Assembly: GCF_027571385.1 (NCBI RefSeq)
Contig: NZ_CP085636.1
Coordinates: 310,001 to 374,000 of the forward strand
From: Shewanella sp. MTB7
GTDB taxonomy: Bacteria; Pseudomonadota; Gammaproteobacteria; Enterobacterales; Shewanellaceae
DNA: 64,000 bases
Direction: 5' to 3'
Shown: positions 48,220-56,385 of the stretch, piece by piece
Numbering within the stretch: position 1 is the first letter of the stretch
Layout: each line of letters opens with the position of its first letter
Program-made: the position numbers and the translations under genes
The notes under the pieces: model-generated
The model's database searches: none
What the model was told of the DNA's origin: nothing
The model's input: the letters and a program-made list of their open reading frames with translations, nothing else

Positions 48220-49740
48220 TTAGTGCTGGTGGCCGCTGCTAAGGCGCATTAAACTGCCCTTAAGGCTGGCTTCTGAATCGAGAAGAAATTGTCCCGAAGT
48301 GACCACGCGCTCATTCTCTTCAAGTCCTTCTTTAATCTCAGCTTTACCTTGGCTTAGCATGCCCACTGTGACTTTTCGAGCAGTAAAGCTATTATCTTCA
48401 AGTTTCACTATGACTCGGTTCTCTTTGCCTGTTTGAATAAGGGCTTCTTGAGGAATAACGAGTACATCTTTATTTGGCCCGCCGAAGATCCCTATTTTGG
48501 CTAATGTGTTAGGTCTGAGCTCAATGTCCGAGTTCTGTACAACAATACGCACTCTTAAGCTTCGAGTGACGGGATCTAGCTCTGGATAGATGTAGTCAAT
48601 CTTGCCTTCAATTCCTTTAATTCCCATCGCGGGTACTGATATTTCAGCTCTTTGTCCTACAGCCAGCCAACTCTGTTCGTTTTCAAAAACCTCGGCGATC
48701 ACCCATACCTTAGAGAGATCCACCACCGACATCACTTCGGTTGAGGGTTGTATATACATGCCATCTCTGACGTTTAATGCTTTTACAATGCCATCATTTT
48801 TGGCATAAAAGGGGACGCGGTATTGCGTTTTCTTCGATTTAGCTAAGGCCTTTATCTGTTGTGGTTGAAAGCCAAGTAGCTCTAGTCTTAGTCCTGCTTT
48901 TCGAACCAAATCTTGGTAACTAGCATCATTGCCTGCCCGTTTGAGGGTGTCATGTGCTAAAAGAAAATCATCTTGAGCATTGATAAGCTCTGGAGAATAG
49001 ATCTCATAAAGTAGCTGACCTTTGGTTATCTTGTCACCAACAGAGGTGATGGTTAACTTCTCTATCCAGCCGTTGACGCGTGCATGGAGGTGATTTATCT
49101 GACTTTCATCGTAATCAACCTGGCCTACAGTCTGAACAAATTTCCACAGAGTATCTTTCTCAACTAGGGCAACTTTCAAGGCGAGTGCTTGCTGCATGCC
49201 ACCAGAAACCTCTATCTGTATCTCCGTCCCACTCCCACTAAGTTCAACTTTTTCTAGGTTCATACCACAGATTGGACAGGTACTAGGAACGTCACTGATG
49301 ATGTGAGCGTGCATAGGACAGACATACTTGATGTTATCTCCATTGTTTAATGAGACCGGTTTAGCTGCATTAAATACTTTGTCAGCGGGTGAGGTTGCAG
49401 TTTGCGCTGCATGGCCTGAGTGATCTTCAGCAGACATAAGGCTCATATCATGACTTGAGTGATCAACTTTGCCTTTCTCTTCCTCCTCTTCTTCCGTTTC
49501 AACAAGGAACATGTTGCAGATAGAACAACGACTGCCAGCTTCATGGCTGGTTTCATCTGGATGCATAGGGCAGACATAAGTCTTTGATGCATGATTGTGA
49601 TCATGCATCACTTGTTTTGCCTCGGGCATTGCCTGAGCTGATAGTGATTGAGAGTGCGCTAACTGCGGAGTAACCACCATAAATAGGCTAAGCAGGTAGG
49701 CTAACTTGTTACGTTTATTGTTCATATTTAATTGACTCAT
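48220..49740 (-). CDS. CusB-type periplasmic adaptor with heavy-metal-binding domains
   Basis: 506 residues. After a signal peptide come two YHS/heavy-metal-binding-type segments, CPMHPDETSHEAGSRCSICNM (about 57-80) and CPMHAHIISDVPSTCPICGM (about 139-160). Then the membrane-fusion core: IHARVNGWIEKLTI (barrel-sandwich), helical hairpin around residues 260-300, beta-barrel (ISVPAMGIKGIEGKIDYIYP) and membrane-proximal domain with RVIVKLEDNSFTARKVTVG. It bridges CusA to the outer-membrane channel and collects copper. Fourteen bases precede the cusA start. Confidence 0.92.
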   Translation of the reverse strand: MSQLNMNNKRNKLAYLLSLFMVVTPQLAHSQSLSAQAMPEAKQVMHDHNHASKTYVCPMHPDETSHEAGSRCSICNMFLVETEEEEEEKGKVDHSSHDMSLMSAEDHSGHAAQTATSPADKVFNAAKPVSLNNGDNIKYVCPMHAHIISDVPSTCPICGMNLEKVELSGSGTEIQIEVSGGMQQALALKVALVEKDTLWKFVQTVGQVDYDESQINHLHARVNGWIEKLTITSVGDKITKGQLLYEIYSPELINAQDDFLLAHDTLKRAGNDASYQDLVRKAGLRLELLGFQPQQIKALAKSKKTQYRVPFYAKNDGIVKALNVRDGMYIQPSTEVMSVVDLSKVWVIAEVFENEQSWLAVGQRAEISVPAMGIKGIEGKIDYIYPELDPVTRSLRVRIVVQNSDIELRPNTLAKIGIFGGPNKDVLVIPQEALIQTGKENRVIVKLEDNSFTARKVTVGMLSQGKAEIKEGLEENERVVTSGQFLLDSEASLKGSLMRLSSGHQH

Positions 49741-49762
49741 AATGCCTCATCTTCCGCCTAAA

Positions 49763-50179
49763 TTAGTGCTTGTGGTGATGCGTAGACTGAGTATCAGCCT
49801 TGGTCTGCATCGGTTCCAAGTTCATTCCACATTTAGGGCAAGTATCCCCCTCTTTTCCTGTAATGGATGGAGTCATGGGACATGCGTGAGTATTGGCTGT
49901 TTTACCATGCATGTGAGAGTGCGTCTTACTTTTCGGGCAAGATGTGCAATTTTTATGTTGCTTAGATGTCACTTGAGATTTGGTGAGGTTCATCCCACAT
50001 TTAGGGCAAGTATCTCCCTGTTTACCTGTAACTTCTGGGTGCATAGGGCAGGTATGATCTGTTTTAGTTTCATGGTGTTGAGCATGTTCTTGATGTTGTG
50101 AGTGCTCGTGGGCAATCGTCATCGGAACAACAGATACTAAGATAAAGGCCGATAAAATTAGGCTTAAAAGGATTTTCAT
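49763..50179 (-). CDS. Periplasmic His/Cys-rich protein with two heavy-metal-binding domains
   Basis: 138 residues. Signal peptide (1-23), a His-rich stretch (HEHSQHQEHAQHH), then two near-copies of a CPM[HT]P-x(9)-GDTCPKCGMNL segment separated by a His/Ser/Lys linker with CTSCP, and a His-rich tail. The two repeats correspond to DNA repeats (ACATTTAGGGCAAGTATC pattern near 49830 and 50000). It is likely a soluble copper store or carrier for CusB, which has the same motif. Twenty-two bases upstream of cusB on the same strand, so same operon. Confidence 0.85.
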   Translation of the reverse strand: MKILLSLILSAFILVSVVPMTIAHEHSQHQEHAQHHETKTDHTCPMHPEVTGKQGDTCPKCGMNLTKSQVTSKQHKNCTSCPKSKTHSHMHGKTANTHACPMTPSITGKEGDTCPKCGMNLEPMQTKADTQSTHHHKH

Positions 50180-50204
50180 TGAATAACTCCATTTTGCCGC
50201 TTAC

Positions 50205-50369
50205 TTATGACTGTTCACCGCTTAAGCGATAAAGATAGTCATGCCAAGCAAGGGCTAAAATAAATGCAATCACAACAGATAACAGTATTAGATGAACAGA
50301 GTCGCCGCTTAATATAGAAAGCGTTCGGCTGACCGAGTTTATACCAACATTATCAATTGAAGCGATAAA
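50205..50369 (-). pseudogene. Remnant of a FtsX/MacB-type ABC permease C terminus
   Basis: Reading 50369 down to 50205 on the minus strand, an open stretch of 54 codons gives FIASIDNVGINSVSRTLSIL, then GDSVHLILLL, then SVVIAFILALAWHDYLYRLSG and a TAA. The layout (LLS-D-x-hydrophobic helix-LAW...YLYR) resembles the last helix of FtsX-family permeases of MacB exporters. No start codon, no ribosome site and no upstream coding sequence are present, and a stop codon bounds it. I read it as a degraded fragment left by deletion inside the metal cluster. Homology is by eye only. Confidence 0.4.
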
Positions 50370-50440
50370 TTAATTGTTTAAATATAAAGCATGTATTCAG
50401 TCCAGTTAGACTGAAGTGTTAAGGGCAAAAGCCGCTTAAA

Positions 50441-50875
50441 TTATGCTATTGGAGGTTTGATATCTTGAGGCAAAGATATAGAGTGAAAATGAGGCATTTG
50501 AGTGGCCATAATAAACTCAGAGGGACTAAATCCTGACCAAGATTTAGAACTGAATAGAGTACCTGTCATCGAGATAACAAGGCAATGACTGCAGTCACCT
50601 TTGCAGGAGTTGTCACCGTCACAGCAATTTTGAGCAGCGCCGGGAAGCATACTGTTCTGCTCGTTTTCGCAGCAAAGGGATAATTCAACTGTCTGCTCAG
50701 TGTGGCAAGTCGCTCCATCTTTTATGTTCATCATTGTGCCATGGTGTGAACCTGACATCATAGCTTTATGGGACTGCGGATTATCAATCATTAAACCATT
50801 AGCAAACACCCCTTGGCTCAGCATAGCGAGCAGGGTAAAGACTAATAATATATGACGGCGCAGAAACATTAACAT
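50441..50875 (-). CDS. Secreted Cys/His/Met-rich small protein, metal-related
   Basis: 144 residues. Signal peptide (ending VFANG), then a His/Met-rich part (SHKAMMSGSHHGTMMN) and a Cys-rich part (CHTEQ, CCEN, NCCDGDNSCKGDCSHC). It ends in DIKPPIA, like the short DUF2946/CopL-type metal-resistance proteins. Precise role unknown; a periplasmic or envelope metal binder is inferred. It belongs to the same minus-strand cluster as cusBA and resembles the 51671-52171 product in layout. Confidence 0.65.
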   Translation of the reverse strand: MLMFLRRHILLVFTLLAMLSQGVFANGLMIDNPQSHKAMMSGSHHGTMMNIKDGATCHTEQTVELSLCCENEQNSMLPGAAQNCCDGDNSCKGDCSHCLVISMTGTLFSSKSWSGFSPSEFIMATQMPHFHSISLPQDIKPPIA

Positions 50876-51062
50876 AGAGCTTCCAATAATGAATTGATGT
50901 TAGTTTACCATGAGTGTGAATTAGTACATCGACCTAATTCACATTTTTTACTTATCTTATTAAGCATTTGGTGTGAACTTCACTCAATTTGCCGATGCAG
51001 TGGCCACTTACACTAATATTGTGGGAGCCAGAGAATAATAACTGTTGCTCCCACATGTAAAT

Positions 51063-51485
51063 TTACTGCTTAGCAAATAGTAACTGAGCCATAAGCTGAT
51101 GGTGAGTGAGCAAGGCGATCTCTTTCTCCATTCCGGCAGTATTGGTCAGTGTGATCACTGGGTTATTGATAAACTCATAGGCTTCTTCTTCCGACTCGAT
51201 ATCAGGGGTGAAAGCTCGATACTGCTCTTGATTGTTTGAAGTCATTAATAGATAGAGAGGTTGAGACTTTACCCAGGCACCGGAATCATCGGCGTTGACC
51301 TCAAAAGTATCATAATATTTAAGCTCAATAAGATTTTTTCCTTGGTTGAGCTGCACCTGGTGATTATTGAATTTAGTTTGCCCATTGACTCCGGTGATAT
51401 CCAAAGACTCAGGGAACGAAACACTGGCAGCAAGAGATGTGAAGCTGGCAAGAGTAAGGGCTACAGCAGTAATGAATGTTTTCAT
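51063..51485 (-). CDS. DUF2057-family secreted protein
   Basis: 140 residues from ATG 51485, preceded by GGAG at proper distance; a TTG-type longer start at 51497 is not needed. Signal peptide (MKTFITAVALTLASFTSLAA) and a beta-rich mature part with DITGVNGQTKF, LIELKYYDTFEV and LYLLMTS. The profile fits the DUF2057 (YccT-like) group of unknown periplasmic proteins. It lies between the metal proteins but has no Cys/His clusters of its own; co-transcription with them is possible, function unknown. Confidence 0.75.
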   Translation of the reverse strand: MKTFITAVALTLASFTSLAASVSFPESLDITGVNGQTKFNNHQVQLNQGKNLIELKYYDTFEVNADDSGAWVKSQPLYLLMTSNNQEQYRAFTPDIESEEEAYEFINNPVITLTNTAGMEKEIALLTHHQLMAQLLFAKQ

Positions 51486-51670
51486 ATTAAACTCCAAATT
51501 AAAACTAGCTTTAAACAGAGCGAGTGCAAATGGTACTGATATAATCAGCCAATAAGATAGGCATGATTTAATACAGACACAGATGTCGATTTCTATTTAA
51601 AATAAAAAGTATGGTTAAATTGTATTTTTCGCATGCTTTATAGGCAGTGGTGCGAAATAGATAGATATAG

Positions 51671-52171
51671 CTATACGATTTGCATCGGAGGGGGAGTAAA
51701 GGGAACTGGTTCAGCGGTTTGTGTCGACCATGAACGGGTTTGAATTGCAGCGCTAGATTCTGGCAATACGAGTGCAAATTGTGCTTGAATTAAAATGCCA
51801 GTAGCATTTGCGCAATGCGATACACAGTCTCCAGAACCCATCATTTCACATAGAGCGTCACAATCAATCGTAATCCCTACATCAGCAGGCATCGGTATGT
51901 TGGATATTATCATGCCACAGCTTTGTTGGTTGTGTATGCTTTCGACGGTCGTATTACTGTGAGAAGACACCGGAACGAGAAGTGTGCTCTGGTGTGGTGT
52001 GCTTAGTAGTTTGATCATCTCACTTGAATGATTATCTACTGTCATCATTTGAACATGACTAAATGCGTGCAATAAGCTGGGCATCGCCATCGCTGGAGTA
52101 AGCAAAAGTTGCCCAACCAGAGAGATGATTAATACCAAGTATGTTAATTGCTTCGACATATTTCTCGTCAT
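51671..52171 (-). CDS. Secreted metal-related small protein, CopL/DUF2946-like
   Basis: 166 residues (or 162 from the in-frame ATG at 52159). Signal peptide ending MA, a His/Ser/Met-rich middle (HAFSHVQMMTVDNHSSEM), a Cys cluster (CDALCEMMGSGDCVSHCAN) and a proline tail PFTPPPMQIV. The proline-rich ending with a Cys/His cluster is characteristic of CopL-type leader or metal-regulated proteins. It is divergent from cymA, with a 393-base intergenic region. Assignment is moderate; the presence of a real gene is supported by the signal peptide and by the similar product at 50441-50875. Confidence 0.6.
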   Translation of the reverse strand: MTRNMSKQLTYLVLIISLVGQLLLTPAMAMPSLLHAFSHVQMMTVDNHSSEMIKLLSTPHQSTLLVPVSSHSNTTVESIHNQQSCGMIISNIPMPADVGITIDCDALCEMMGSGDCVSHCANATGILIQAQFALVLPESSAAIQTRSWSTQTAEPVPFTPPPMQIV

Positions 52172-52564
52172 TCGCTAATGGTGTGAGTGTGTTGTCGTAA
52201 TAGACCTAACAGCTTCAGGAAAAGTTTCACATTAAGTAAAAAATAATTCAATTTAATGCCAATTTATATGATTTGAGAGATGAAGTAAGGATAATAAATA
52301 GATAAAAATATATAAAAGTTGATTTGTATCAAATAGTTAAGGTTGCAACTGTGCAGTTGTTGATAGATTAGATTAATTTAGCTAATACGAATGTAAATCG
52401 AACAAAGACCTAATTTCTATATTTATCAAATTAGAGTTAGATCTAGGTCTCATTTTGTACTATTACAGTCAGATCAATGAGCAAGACTTGGTTTATAATT
52501 CGGGCTTAACGAGATGACGTAAAATTTATTTCGATATAATAATTTAAATATCTGGAGAAGAGTG
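52172..52564. other. 393-base region upstream of cymA
   Basis: AT-rich, no gene. It carries the cymA ribosome site (GGAG at 52554-52557). I did not find a TGTGA-N6-TCACA CRP or FNR-type site here, although cymA is under cAMP-CRP control in Shewanella. Confidence 0.5.
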
Positions 52565-53128
52565 ATGAACTTACGGGCACTGTTTAGACCAAGCGCAAAG
52601 TACTCAATATTAGCCCTATTAGTGGTAGGTATTGTTGTCGGTGTAGTTGGCTATTTTGCGACACAACAAACTTTACACGCGACAAGTACAGATGAATTTT
52701 GCATGAGTTGTCACAGCAACCATTCATTGAAAGATGAAGTGCTTGCTTCTGCTCATGGCGGAGGTCGTGCTGGTGTGACTGTACAGTGTCAAGATTGTCA
52801 TTTACCACACAATCCAGTTAAGTATTTAGTTAAGAAGATCATCGTATCTAAAGATCTATACGGCTACTTAACGATTGATGGTTTTAACACGCAAGAGTGG
52901 TTAGATGAAAACCGTAAAGAACAAGCTGATCTAGCGCTTAAGTACTTTAAAGGTAACGATTCTGCTAACTGCCAGCACTGTCACACCCGCATTTACGAAG
53001 ATCAGCCAGAAACCATGAAGAAGATGGCGAAAAGAATGCATAGCAACAATTTCAAGAAAGATGCTGACAAGCGTAAGACCTGTGTAGACTGTCATAAAGG
53101 CGTTGCACACGTATATCCTAAAGGATAA
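52565..53128 (+). CDS. cymA: Tetrahaem quinol dehydrogenase CymA
   Basis: 187 residues from ATG 52565, GGAG seven bases upstream (the GTG at 52562 is passed over). One N-terminal membrane anchor (14-32), then NapC/NirT-type domain with four CxxCH haems at residues 46-50, 75-79, 136-140 and 173-177. CymA oxidises menaquinol and hands electrons to many periplasmic reductases (fumarate, nitrate, Fe(III), DMSO, urocanate-type). It is probably also the donor for the flavin reductase at 62742. A terminator follows, so it is monocistronic. Confidence 0.98.
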   Translation: MNLRALFRPSAKYSILALLVVGIVVGVVGYFATQQTLHATSTDEFCMSCHSNHSLKDEVLASAHGGGRAGVTVQCQDCHLPHNPVKYLVKKIIVSKDLYGYLTIDGFNTQEWLDENRKEQADLALKYFKGNDSANCQHCHTRIYEDQPETMKKMAKRMHSNNFKKDADKRKTCVDCHKGVAHVYPKG

Positions 53129-53185
53129 TGCTACCTAGCATGTGAGCCGCTAGCAGTATCGATTAATCGGTGTTGTGTGATTAGG

Positions 53186-53215
53186 AAGCCTCGTTGATAT
53201 CAACGGGGCTTTTTT
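53186..53215 (+). terminator. Rho-independent terminator after cymA
   Basis: AAGCCTCGTTGA pairs with TCAACGGGGCTT (one T-G mismatch), followed by TTTTT. Confidence 0.85.
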
Positions 53216-53387
53216 CGTACATGGATGTAGTTATCCGCGAACACCATGGATGGTGTCAGTGCGAACTAGTATTCGAGGGAAACTACGGTTGTTGATGACT
53301 CTGCTCAATAATACATGGCAAAATGCATTTCTTGTCTATCATACCGTTGAATAAGACATTCATTAATCTATTATAACTGGACACATT

Positions 53388-55154
53388 GTGTTGAATACAT
53401 TGACATTAAAACAAAGGTTTCATTGCCATGGCTGGTTCATTTTAATCAATAGTCTTATAGCGATGGCAGTAGCAACGCGTTACTTTGCTTTTTTACCAGA
53501 GATCCCTACCGATCCATTAGGCTTAAGTTTCATTATTTCTGGCACATTCAGCCAAATGGTGCTGTTAGCAGGCATTATTGGTTTAATTGCATTACCTGCT
53601 ATTTTTATTAAGAACTCAAAGGCACGTAATGGTATCCAAGCTCTAGTTGCATCGCTTGGCATAGCGGTATTATTGATAGATACACTGGTGTTTGCTCAGT
53701 ATCGATTTCATATTAATGCAGTTGTACTAGAGCTAGTGTTATCGGGACAGGTAGTCAGTTTTCCATTAATCACTTGGCTTACGGTAATTGCTGGTGTGGG
53801 GATGCTTATTGCTGGTCAATATGTGCTGATCAGGTGGTTAGAAACCCCCGCCGCAGTGACTCAACATAAATTGGGGCGCAAGTTTGCAGTAATGACATTA
53901 TTTGCGTTAATAGCCACTCATGGTATTCACATTTGGGCTGCCGCTAATGCTTATCAGCAAGTAACCACGGTGAAACGCTATTTACCGGCTTTTTATCCAG
54001 CGACATCAAATAGCATGATGAAAAAATACGGCTGGATAGATGAAGAGGCGATGACGCGTCAAAACTCGATGAAAATGAATCGTAAAAGTGATTTAAATTA
54101 CCCATTATCACCATTACAAAAAGAGGGGGTTGAACAGCCAATTAATATCATGATGTTGGTCGTCGACTCATGGCGTGCGGATACCTTTAACGCTGAAAAC
54201 ACCCCAAACATGTGGCAATATGCGCAAGCAGGAATGGTGTTTGATAATCATATCGCGACAGGTAATTCAACACGTACCGGCATTTTCGGCTTGTTTTATG
54301 GTATTCCGGGTACTTACTGGCATGGTTTTTTAGCGAATCAAAAATCACCACTTTTAATCGACCGTTTGCAAGAGCTGAATTATGACATGGGCATATTCAC
54401 CGCTGCACAACTTGAGAAGCCTGAATTTAATCAAACGGTATTTAGAAATGTTCCTAATCTACGTATTAAATCAGAAGGTAACTCACCATCAGAGCGAGAT
54501 AAGGATTTAACCAAGGACTGGTTGGAATGGTACGTTCAACGCGATACCTCTAAACCGGTTTTTTCATTCTTATTTTACGATGCGCCACACGGATATGATT
54601 TTCCTAAAGATTACTCTCATCGTTATGAGCCCATGTTAGAGCATGTTAATTATTTGGAGCTGGATAATAATAGTGCACCGACTCCTTTCTTTAATCGCTA
54701 TAAAACCAGTGTTCATTTTGTGGATAGCCTAGTTAAACAAGTATTAGATAAGCTAAAAGAAACAGGTGATTTAGACAATACTCTCGTCATTATTACTGGC
54801 GATCATGGTCAAGAGATGAATGATAATCGCATGAATTTCTGGGGCCATAATAGTAATTATACCGACGCACAAGTGAAAGTTCCCTTTGCCATCTTTGGAC
54901 CCAAAATTCATCAGAATGAATTAGACCGTCAAGCTAATGTGTTCACTAGCCATCAAGACGTAGTCCCCACATTGATGAAGAATTACTTAGGTGTGACGAG
55001 TAACAGCAAAGATTATTCTGTTGGTGAAGACTTACTTGGCGAGCAGGTGGATCGTTCATGGATTTTATCTTCGAACTACAGTGGCTATGCCATTATTGAA
55101 GACGATTCTATTTTAGAGGTGGGGGCGACAGGTCAATATCAATTATCTAGATAA
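53388..55154 (+). CDS. YejM/PbgA-like inner-membrane sulfatase-fold protein, C terminus frameshifted
   Basis: 588 codons. Five predicted membrane helices (1-200, DUF3413-type part) and a periplasmic alkaline-phosphatase-like domain (VDSWRADTFNAENTPNM, TGDHGQEM). YejM/PbgA/LapC senses envelope LPS and controls LpxC. It opens with GTG 53388. The frame ends abruptly in GQYQLSR-stop; the other frame, from 55141 to a stop at 55237-55239, continues as NYLDKTNQPLKGKDLNVQYL and on to ISRFNK, which resembles the normal YejM tail. A two-base deletion near 55145 would explain it. The enzyme core is intact. Confidence 0.88.
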   Translation: MLNTLTLKQRFHCHGWFILINSLIAMAVATRYFAFLPEIPTDPLGLSFIISGTFSQMVLLAGIIGLIALPAIFIKNSKARNGIQALVASLGIAVLLIDTLVFAQYRFHINAVVLELVLSGQVVSFPLITWLTVIAGVGMLIAGQYVLIRWLETPAAVTQHKLGRKFAVMTLFALIATHGIHIWAAANAYQQVTTVKRYLPAFYPATSNSMMKKYGWIDEEAMTRQNSMKMNRKSDLNYPLSPLQKEGVEQPINIMMLVVDSWRADTFNAENTPNMWQYAQAGMVFDNHIATGNSTRTGIFGLFYGIPGTYWHGFLANQKSPLLIDRLQELNYDMGIFTAAQLEKPEFNQTVFRNVPNLRIKSEGNSPSERDKDLTKDWLEWYVQRDTSKPVFSFLFYDAPHGYDFPKDYSHRYEPMLEHVNYLELDNNSAPTPFFNRYKTSVHFVDSLVKQVLDKLKETGDLDNTLVIITGDHGQEMNDNRMNFWGHNSNYTDAQVKVPFAIFGPKIHQNELDRQANVFTSHQDVVPTLMKNYLGVTSNSKDYSVGEDLLGEQVDRSWILSSNYSGYAIIEDDSILEVGATGQYQLSR

Positions 55155-55239
55155 GACAAACCAGCCATTGAAAGGGAAAGACTTAAATGTTCAATACCTA
55201 CAAGAGGCATTGCAGCAAATCAGTCGATTTAATAAGTAG
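55141..55239 (+). pseudogene. Out-of-frame C-terminal tail of the yejM-like gene
   Basis: About 33 codons in the frame +1 to the preceding gene, ending in the TAG at 55237-55239. Reading caa tta [two bases missing] cta gat aag would rejoin the frames. An ancestral TTATATCTAG shortened to TTATCTAG by loss of an AT unit is a plausible slippage event, or it is a base-call error. Confidence 0.6.
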
Positions 55240-55330
55240 GATTTTGCCCCATTCCTTAGGGATAAACCTCGCTTCCTACCATCCCATAGAACAGGGCAAT
55301 ATGGGAGGCTTGGTTTTTACCTGGTATTAC

Positions 55331-55371
55331 AACCTCTTACTAAGTTTATTGATACAACTTAGTAAGAGGTT
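55331..55371. terminator. 15-bp perfect hairpin between yejM-like gene and uspA
   Basis: AACCTCTTACTAAGT (55331-55345) pairs with ACTTAGTAAGAGGTT (55357-55371), loop 11 bases. Both flanking genes converge on it, but there is no T-tract, so it may be a barrier hairpin or part of a mobile inverted repeat. An ORF drawn across it (55187-55459) is not considered real. Confidence 0.5.
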
Positions 55372-55405
55372 GGGGGGAGGTATTAACTGCAGGTGCCTAC
55401 ACTCT

Positions 55406-56269
55406 TTAATCCTTAGAATAATATGGAACCACCAGTACATTACTTCGGATCCGCGTTAAAATTGACTCGGCAGTATTGCCAATAACATGACCAAGTATGC
55501 CTTGTCTTTGGCGCGCTCCCATGACTAGATATTGGGCTTTTAAACGGCAACTTAATTCAAATAGGCACATGTCGGCGTCCCCAGCCATTATGTGTACATG
55601 GTCGCGATCGAGTCCTATTTGGTCAATTACCTGTTGATGCTTTTGATAGGCTTCTTTGATTAGGCTGTGACTATTTACTAAATCCATATCTCGTAATATT
55701 TTAGGTAAACGGATCACAAACCCTAGATGTAGGTCATAATCTGTTGCTGCAGCAAGTCGATTTGCTTGAGTGATGACGGCTTGATTGAGTGCTTGCTTCG
55801 AGGAGTTATTACTGCCCAAGTCCACAGCCATCAAAATAGACTTCACTCGATTAAGAGGATTATTACTTAGTAGCATGAGTGGCACCTTAGTATGACGAAT
55901 AAGTTGCCAATCCATAGGAAGAAAATGCGTCGACTCATGTATTGATTTAAGCATCATGGCATATTCACTTGGGTGTACATATTCGCAAGCATGTTCACAT
56001 AAGTTCTTACACCACATGTTGGTAAAAGGTACATTGCGGGCATTAAGTTTATCGAGTAGTTGTTGCACGATGGTTTTATCTTTGGCCAATACTTGTGCAC
56101 GTGCTGCCGCTGCGATACGAGGATTATAATATGCATCGCCACTAAATGACTCATAGCTGTAAGCAATAATCTCAGGATGTAATCCCAACTGATTAGCCAA
56201 TAAAACCCCAGCACTGATTGCATCAGTTTGTTGCTGATGCTTGTGCGAAATGATAAACAGTTTATCCAT
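55406..56269 (-). CDS. Universal stress protein, two Usp domains (UspE-like)
   Basis: 287 residues from ATG 56269, preceded by AGGAG at 56276-56280; the two-residue-longer start is too close to that site. Two tandem UspA folds, with KSILMAVDLGSNNSSKQALNQAV beginning the second and CRLKAQYLVMGARQRQGILGHVIGNTAE carrying the G-x2-G-x9-G(S/T) ATP-type loop. Family members respond to growth arrest or respiratory stress. Its neighbour, the antiporter, is divergent by 116 bases. The first domain is degenerate. Confidence 0.85.
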   Translation of the reverse strand: MDKLFIISHKHQQQTDAISAGVLLANQLGLHPEIIAYSYESFSGDAYYNPRIAAAARAQVLAKDKTIVQQLLDKLNARNVPFTNMWCKNLCEHACEYVHPSEYAMMLKSIHESTHFLPMDWQLIRHTKVPLMLLSNNPLNRVKSILMAVDLGSNNSSKQALNQAVITQANRLAAATDYDLHLGFVIRLPKILRDMDLVNSHSLIKEAYQKHQQVIDQIGLDRDHVHIMAGDADMCLFELSCRLKAQYLVMGARQRQGILGHVIGNTAESILTRIRSNVLVVPYYSKD

Positions 56270-56385
56270 GTGCATCTCCTTTCATGACTTATATCCAACA
56301 TATCAAATTTCCATATTTACTCCTTGATCTTCATCATTAAAACGCTCAAAATCCATTCAGGTAGTGCTGTTGTTGCGAGGCGAAA

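Noticed and set aside
55187..55459. 90-codon plus-strand ORF with a plausible ribosome site after the yejM-like gene
   Set aside because: It crosses the 15-bp hairpin and the end of uspA, has no recognisable composition, and the same bases read in another frame as the yejM tail.
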